The position numbers and the translations under genes are program-made. Positions 6,895 to 9,552 of a DNA stretch of 9,552 nucleotides are shown one piece after another. Within the stretch, counting starts at the first letter, position 1, and each line of letters starts with the position of its first letter. The stretch comes from NZ13-RE01 sp049718665. Lineage in GTDB: Bacteria > Dictyoglomota > Dictyoglomia > Dictyoglomales > Dictyoglomaceae. Under the pieces are notes generated by a model. It searched no databases. It was not told where the DNA came from and was given only the letters and a program-made list of their open reading frames with translations. The stretch spans positions 1 through 9,552 of the forward strand of contig JBNARO010000045.1 in assembly GCA_049718665.1 (NCBI GenBank), read 5' to 3'.

Positions 6895-8209
6895 CTTTCT
6901 CTTCCTTTCTCTGAGGAATAATAGAAACAGACCTTTGAGCAATTTCTTCCATTTCCTTTGCCATCTCTCTTAACTTTTCCTTCAAGATAAAGATACAATC
7001 ATAAATTTGAGCATTGCCTCTTACTATATCCTCTGCTAAGGAAGCACAAGTAGGAGAACCACAAGAACCACAGTCTAACCCAGGTAAAATTTTAACAATT
7101 TCTCTCATCTCTTCCATTTTTTTCAAGGCTTTACTCATATCTTCATCCAACTTCCATATAGGTCTTGGAAGAATAGCTTGGTTTAAAAGAATATCTGAGA
7201 TAGTAAGTAAATTATTTATTTCCTTTATAAAATCTTTATCTTCTTTAACTCTTTTGCTCCAATATAAAAGTCTTTTCTTTCCTAAATATATATTCTCGGG
7301 ATTAAGAACTCCTCCTATACATCCCTCTTTACAGGCTCTTAACTCAAGAAATTTTATATCTTGAAACCTATTTCTTTCCAAATCCTCCAAAACTTTCACC
7401 ACTTCTTCTATTCCTCCTACAGAGATAGCCTCCTCTTCAGAAAGAAAAGAACTTTCTCCTCCTAAACTTCCCCAAGACATTCCTCGAGGATATATAGGAG
7501 AGATTAAGGAACTTTCTTCCCCAATATTCCTTTTTATGGCAAGATATACATTATCAATTCCTAATACATGATTAAAATTAGAGGGACGAGAATCGCAAGG
7601 CTCCTTTATATTAGTAACTTGAGCGGGACATGGGGCTACATATACAAGATTTATATTTTTATCAGGATATTTTTTCTTCCAAAGTTTTTTAACAATTTCT
7701 CCCATAACTTCAAAAGAAGATCTAAAGGGAGAAAGATGAGGAACTAAAGTGGGAAATCTTACTTGAATTAGTTCTACTATAGCGGGGCAGTAAGTAGAAA
7801 TTAAAGGAAGATTTGTAGTTGAAGATATATATTGCTCAAGGGCTTGTTGCAAAAAATAAGTAGCAAAAGTTGTATCCCAAACTTCCTCTGCAGAAAAAGC
7901 TTTTAATACCGCTCTCTGAATCTGACCTAAGGAATATTTTGTAGGAAATTGAGCATAGAGTTCTGGTGGAATAATAACCACTAAATTTTCTATAGAAGAA
8001 ATACTATCTAAGGTTTGAGTAAAAGCAAAAGGAGCATGATAGGGACAAATTCTTATACATTCTCCACAGTCAATGCAACGATATGAAAGAATTAGAGCTT
8101 TTCCATTCCTTACTCTCATTGCTTCAGTAGGACAGTATCTTATACAATGAATACATCCTCTACATTTTTGTAAATTTATAGCTAAAGAATGTATAAATTT
8201 GTTATTCAT
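6884..8209 (-). CDS. Ferredoxin/[FeFe]-hydrogenase-like iron-sulfur protein, possible sensory homologue (HydS-like, no PAS)
   Basis: 441 aa. Domains: two N-terminal [4Fe-4S] ferredoxin motifs (C16/19/22/26 and C45/48/51/55); a region resembling the [FeFe]-hydrogenase large-subunit H domain (about 75-305); and a C-terminal Fe-S domain with CGSCGSPTC and LAEDIVRG (C380, C383, C388, C405), then a short coiled or charged tail. The four H-cluster cysteines appear kept: C141 (STYCPAI), C194 (APCPAQV), C293 and C297 (RACKEGCIGG). The proton-relay cysteine of the usual TSCCP loop is Tyr140, and the L2 lysine that contacts the diiron site is Gln197. H2 catalysis is therefore doubtful. This domain order matches group C (sensory) hydrogenases, which normally end in a PAS domain missing here. 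Start ATG 8209, ATGA overlap with the CBS/ATPase gene, SD GAGGGAGAG. A redox or H2-sensing role is inference. Confidence 0.85.
   Translation of the reverse strand: MNNKFIHSLAINLQKCRGCIHCIRYCPTEAMRVRNGKALILSYRCIDCGECIRICPYHAPFAFTQTLDSISSIENLVVIIPPELYAQFPTKYSLGQIQRAVLKAFSAEEVWDTTFATYFLQQALEQYISSTTNLPLISTYCPAIVELIQVRFPTLVPHLSPFRSSFEVMGEIVKKLWKKKYPDKNINLVYVAPCPAQVTNIKEPCDSRPSNFNHVLGIDNVYLAIKRNIGEESSLISPIYPRGMSWGSLGGESSFLSEEEAISVGGIEEVVKVLEDLERNRFQDIKFLELRACKEGCIGGVLNPENIYLGKKRLLYWSKRVKEDKDFIKEINNLLTISDILLNQAILPRPIWKLDEDMSKALKKMEEMREIVKILPGLDCGSCGSPTCASLAEDIVRGNAQIYDCIFILKEKLREMAKEMEEIAQRSVSIIPQRKEEKDEE
6901..6907 (-). promoter_or_regulatory. Ribosome binding site deciding the start of the divergent DRTGG-like gene
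   Basis: AAGGAAG lies six bases before the ATG at 6894, inside the end of the hydrogenase-like gene. It supports the 116-aa form over the 132-aa form starting at 6942. Confidence 0.6.
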
Positions 8210-9072
8210 CTCTCCCTCTTAAGGTAAATTTTAGAAATCAGTTTTGTCCCTTTTCCTACCACAGAATCAATATTAAGTTCATCTGAACAATTCTTAATAT
8301 TAGGAAGACCCATTCCCGCTCCAAATCCCATCTCTCTAATATTATCAGGAGCGGTAGAATACCCTGGTTGCATAGCAAGTTCAATATCAGGAATCCCCGG
8401 TCCTTCGTCTTCTGCAACAATTTCTATAACCTCAGGAGATAAAGAGACTCTAAGAACTCCTTTATAAGCATGAATAACAATATTCATTTCTGCCTCATAG
8501 GTTACAATAGCTACTCTTCTTATTATAGAAGGCTCAACTCCCAGCTGTTGCAAGGCTTTCTTTACTGCACTCGATGCCATTCCTGCAGAAGAAAAGTCTC
8601 CTCCTAAGACAGGATATTCCAATACTAAGGGCTCTACTTCTGATTCCTTTTCTATTTTTATTTCTGTCTCTTCTACCGCCAAAAGCTTTAAAACAATATC
8701 TCTGGTACTTAATATTCCTACTACTTCTCCATCTTTGCTTAGTACTGGAAACCTTCCAAAACGATATTGCCTAAAAAGAGTTAAGGCTGTATATAAAGTA
8801 TCTTCAGAATTTAAACATTTTGGTTCTCTCACCATATATTTCTCGCAAGGGGAATTTAAGTCTCCAGAAACTAATGCAGATATTACATTTTCTACAGTAA
8901 CTAAACCTATCATCTTACCCACATCATTTACTACAGGTACTCCATCGATTCTCTTAATCCTCATAATTTCTTGAATAGATTTCATATCATGGTAAGGGGT
9001 TACCTTTACTATATCTGTATTCATGATTTCTTTTACTTTAATTCCCTCAAAAAATTCCTTTGGTATTCTCAA
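8206..9072 (-). CDS. CBS-domain pair fused to anti-sigma-factor-like GHKL ATPase
   Basis: 288 aa. Residues 11-132 form two CBS motifs (VKEIMNTDIVKVTP and IDGVPVVNDVGKMIGLVT; then CEKYMVREP and FGRFPVLSKDGEVVGILSTRDIV), a typical adenine-nucleotide or ligand-binding pair. Residues about 160-285 are a serine-kinase/anti-sigma type ATPase: the N box EAEMNIVIHA (E193, N197, H201), the G1 box EDEGPGIPD (D222, G224, G226), the G2 box GFGAGMGLPNI (249-259) and VGKGTKL (272-278). This combination suggests an ATPase or protein kinase gated by nucleotide binding. No sigma factor or anti-anti-sigma partner is encoded in the window. The start is a TTG at 9072, overlapping the preceding TGA as TTGA, with GGAG 4 bases upstream. 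The first ATG (Met17, 9024) would cut into the first CBS motif. The partner protein is unknown. Confidence 0.85.
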   Translation of the reverse strand: MRIPKEFFEGIKVKEIMNTDIVKVTPYHDMKSIQEIMRIKRIDGVPVVNDVGKMIGLVTVENVISALVSGDLNSPCEKYMVREPKCLNSEDTLYTALTLFRQYRFGRFPVLSKDGEVVGILSTRDIVLKLLAVEETEIKIEKESEVEPLVLEYPVLGGDFSSAGMASSAVKKALQQLGVEPSIIRRVAIVTYEAEMNIVIHAYKGVLRVSLSPEVIEIVAEDEGPGIPDIELAMQPGYSTAPDNIREMGFGAGMGLPNIKNCSDELNIDSVVGKGTKLISKIYLKRER

Positions 9073-9431
9073 AGAACTCCGTCAACCTTCTTTCCCTTTA
9101 ATCCTGCAGAATAAAGCTTTCCACAAGCCTCATACATAGGATATTTTGTTCTAAGAAGAGGAATATTCAACTTTTTAGCAAGCTCTATAGTCTCCTGTGG
9201 TGGCATTTTCCCTCTTACAAAAACTATCGCTGAAAGATCTAACATTTCTGCTGTTCTTATCACTTGGGGAGTAACGAGTCCTGTAAGAAGAAGAGCTCCC
9301 CCTTCTCCTAAAAGAGCTAAAGCATCACTCATTAAATCAGCAGCGCCTGCTATTTTTATTTCCCTACCTAACTCATCTTCGCCCACAATTACTTCAGCAT
9401 TAAGAATTTCTTTAATCTCTTCAAGTTTCAT
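9069..9431 (-). CDS. DRTGG-domain protein (first gene of the operon)
   Basis: This 120-aa single-domain protein has key blocks ADLMSDALALL (31-41), LLLTGLVTPQVIRTAEMLD (47-65), FVRGKMPPQETIELAKK (71-87), IPLLRTKYP (90-98) and EACGKLYSAGLKG (101-113). It is closely related to the gene at 6147-6542 over its whole length. No catalytic residues can be identified. The family is thought to be regulatory, so ligand binding is likely but unproven. I chose ATG 9431, which has GGAGAGGA five bases upstream and an N-terminus aligning with the paralogue. A GTG start at 9464 would add 11 residues, but it lies within the predicted promoter spacer and has no SD. The stop overlaps the TTG start of the CBS/ATPase gene. 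It is probably the promoter-proximal gene of the transcript. Confidence 0.8.
   Translation of the reverse strand: MKLEEIKEILNAEVIVGEDELGREIKIAGAADLMSDALALLGEGGALLLTGLVTPQVIRTAEMLDLSAIVFVRGKMPPQETIELAKKLNIPLLRTKYPMYEACGKLYSAGLKGKKVDGVL
9077..9080 (-). promoter_or_regulatory. Ribosome binding site for the TTG start of the CBS/ATPase gene
   Basis: GGAG lies four bases before the TTG at 9072, inside the end of the DRTGG gene. The short spacer and TTG codon suggest modest, coupled initiation. The next in-frame ATG at 9024 would remove the start of the first CBS motif. Confidence 0.5.
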
Positions 9432-9436
9432 CTCAT

Positions 9437-9444
9437 TCCTCTCC
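9437..9444 (-). promoter_or_regulatory. Ribosome binding site deciding the start of the first DRTGG gene
   Basis: The minus strand reads GGAGAGGA, then ATGAG, then the ATG at 9431. The upstream GTG at 9464 has no comparable purine-rich site, so this SD supports the 120-aa product over the 131-aa one. Confidence 0.65.
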
Positions 9445-9454
9445 AATCGTCTTA

Positions 9455-9484
9455 ATTTAATCACAGAAATATTTTCATTGTCAA
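9455..9484 (-). promoter_or_regulatory. Predicted sigma-70-type promoter for the operon
   Basis: On the minus strand a perfect -35 TTGACA (9484-9479) is followed by an 18-base spacer and TTAAAT (9460-9455, four of six matches to TATAAT). Transcription would start near 9448, giving a leader of roughly 15-20 bases with the SD at its centre. It is the only convincing promoter-like element seen upstream of the first gene. I see no large internal gap for another, so the eleven genes may share one transcript. No operator-like repeat is evident around it. Confidence 0.5.
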
Positions 9485-9552
9485 TATAAATGGAGGCTGT
9501 TCAAAAAAATTTTAAATAAGGGGAAATGATATATTTAGAAGGGCAATTTTAA
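9485..9552. other. Upstream non-coding segment, nothing firmly identified
   Basis: AT-rich sequence at the window edge. On the plus strand it contains GGAGGCTGTTCAAAAAA, which looks like the kind of end seen on some insertion sequences. No transposase, matching inverted repeat or target duplication is visible here. On the minus strand the last 18 bases could be the tail of another gene ending at a TAA (9537-9535), but this cannot be tested in the window. No GC-rich terminator hairpin was found. Confidence 0.3.

Noticed and set aside
6895..6942. Sixteen-residue N-terminal extension of the third DRTGG-like gene
   Set aside because: The hydrophobic then basic stretch looks like a signal peptide, but it comes from reading the upstream gene in another frame. 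The ATG at 6894 has its own SD and aligns with the paralogues.
7014..7364. Plus-strand frame of 116 codons
   Set aside because: It is a shadow of the hydrogenase-like gene, whose C-terminal Fe-S cysteines are clearly encoded on the minus strand here.
6884..8209. Catalytic [FeFe] hydrogenase
   Set aside because: The L1 and L2 loops lack the proton-relay cysteine and the diiron-contacting lysine, so a sensor-like or degenerate homologue is a safer call.
9432..9464. GTG start giving an 11-residue extension of the first DRTGG gene
   Set aside because: No SD precedes it, and it falls within the predicted -35/-10 spacer, so it would not be on the transcript.
9485..9552. Rho-independent terminator of an upstream gene
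   Set aside because: A T-run is present on the minus strand, but no GC-containing stem precedes it.

Overview
The window is one continuous minus-strand operon from an AT-rich bacterium. Eleven genes are read leftwards from about 9431 to beyond base 1. They abut or overlap by a few bases, and the largest internal gap is 30 bases. Frequent AGA and ATA codons, Lys/Glu/Ile-rich proteins, and many oxygen-sensitive Fe-S and molybdopterin/tungstopterin motifs suggest a thermophilic anaerobic fermenter. Dictyoglomus or Thermoanaerobacterales relatives would fit, but this rests on composition and gene content, not on a marker gene.

Region 1 (9552-9432) is the upstream end. It holds a plausible sigma-70-type promoter (TTGACA, 18-base spacer, TTAAAT) and no gene I can support. 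Region 2 (9431-5410) looks like a sensory or regulatory cassette: a small DRTGG-domain protein, a CBS-pair/GHKL-ATPase fusion, a ferredoxin/[FeFe]-hydrogenase-like protein with altered H-cluster loops, two more DRTGG-type proteins, and a PHP metallophosphoesterase. Region 3 (5406-1) is the enzyme: a NuoE-like [2Fe-2S] subunit, a small stand-alone GHKL ATPase, an HndB-like thioredoxin-fold ferredoxin, a HydB/HndC-type NuoF flavoprotein, and a cysteine-type molybdo/tungsto formate dehydrogenase alpha subunit with a NuoG-like N-terminus. The last gene runs off the window at base 1.

The order NuoE, ATPase, HndB-like, NuoF-like, catalytic subunit parallels operons of NAD(P)-linked, electron-bifurcating [FeFe] hydrogenases (HndABCD, HydABC). 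Here the position usually held by the hydrogenase subunit holds a formate dehydrogenase. My inference is a soluble NAD(H)-dependent formate dehydrogenase, possibly bifurcating with ferredoxin. It would interconvert formate and CO2 and carries at least ten Fe-S clusters plus FMN and a pterin cofactor. The upstream cassette could sense redox state, H2 or nucleotides and control this enzyme or its operon. That link is inferred only from co-transcription and domain content.
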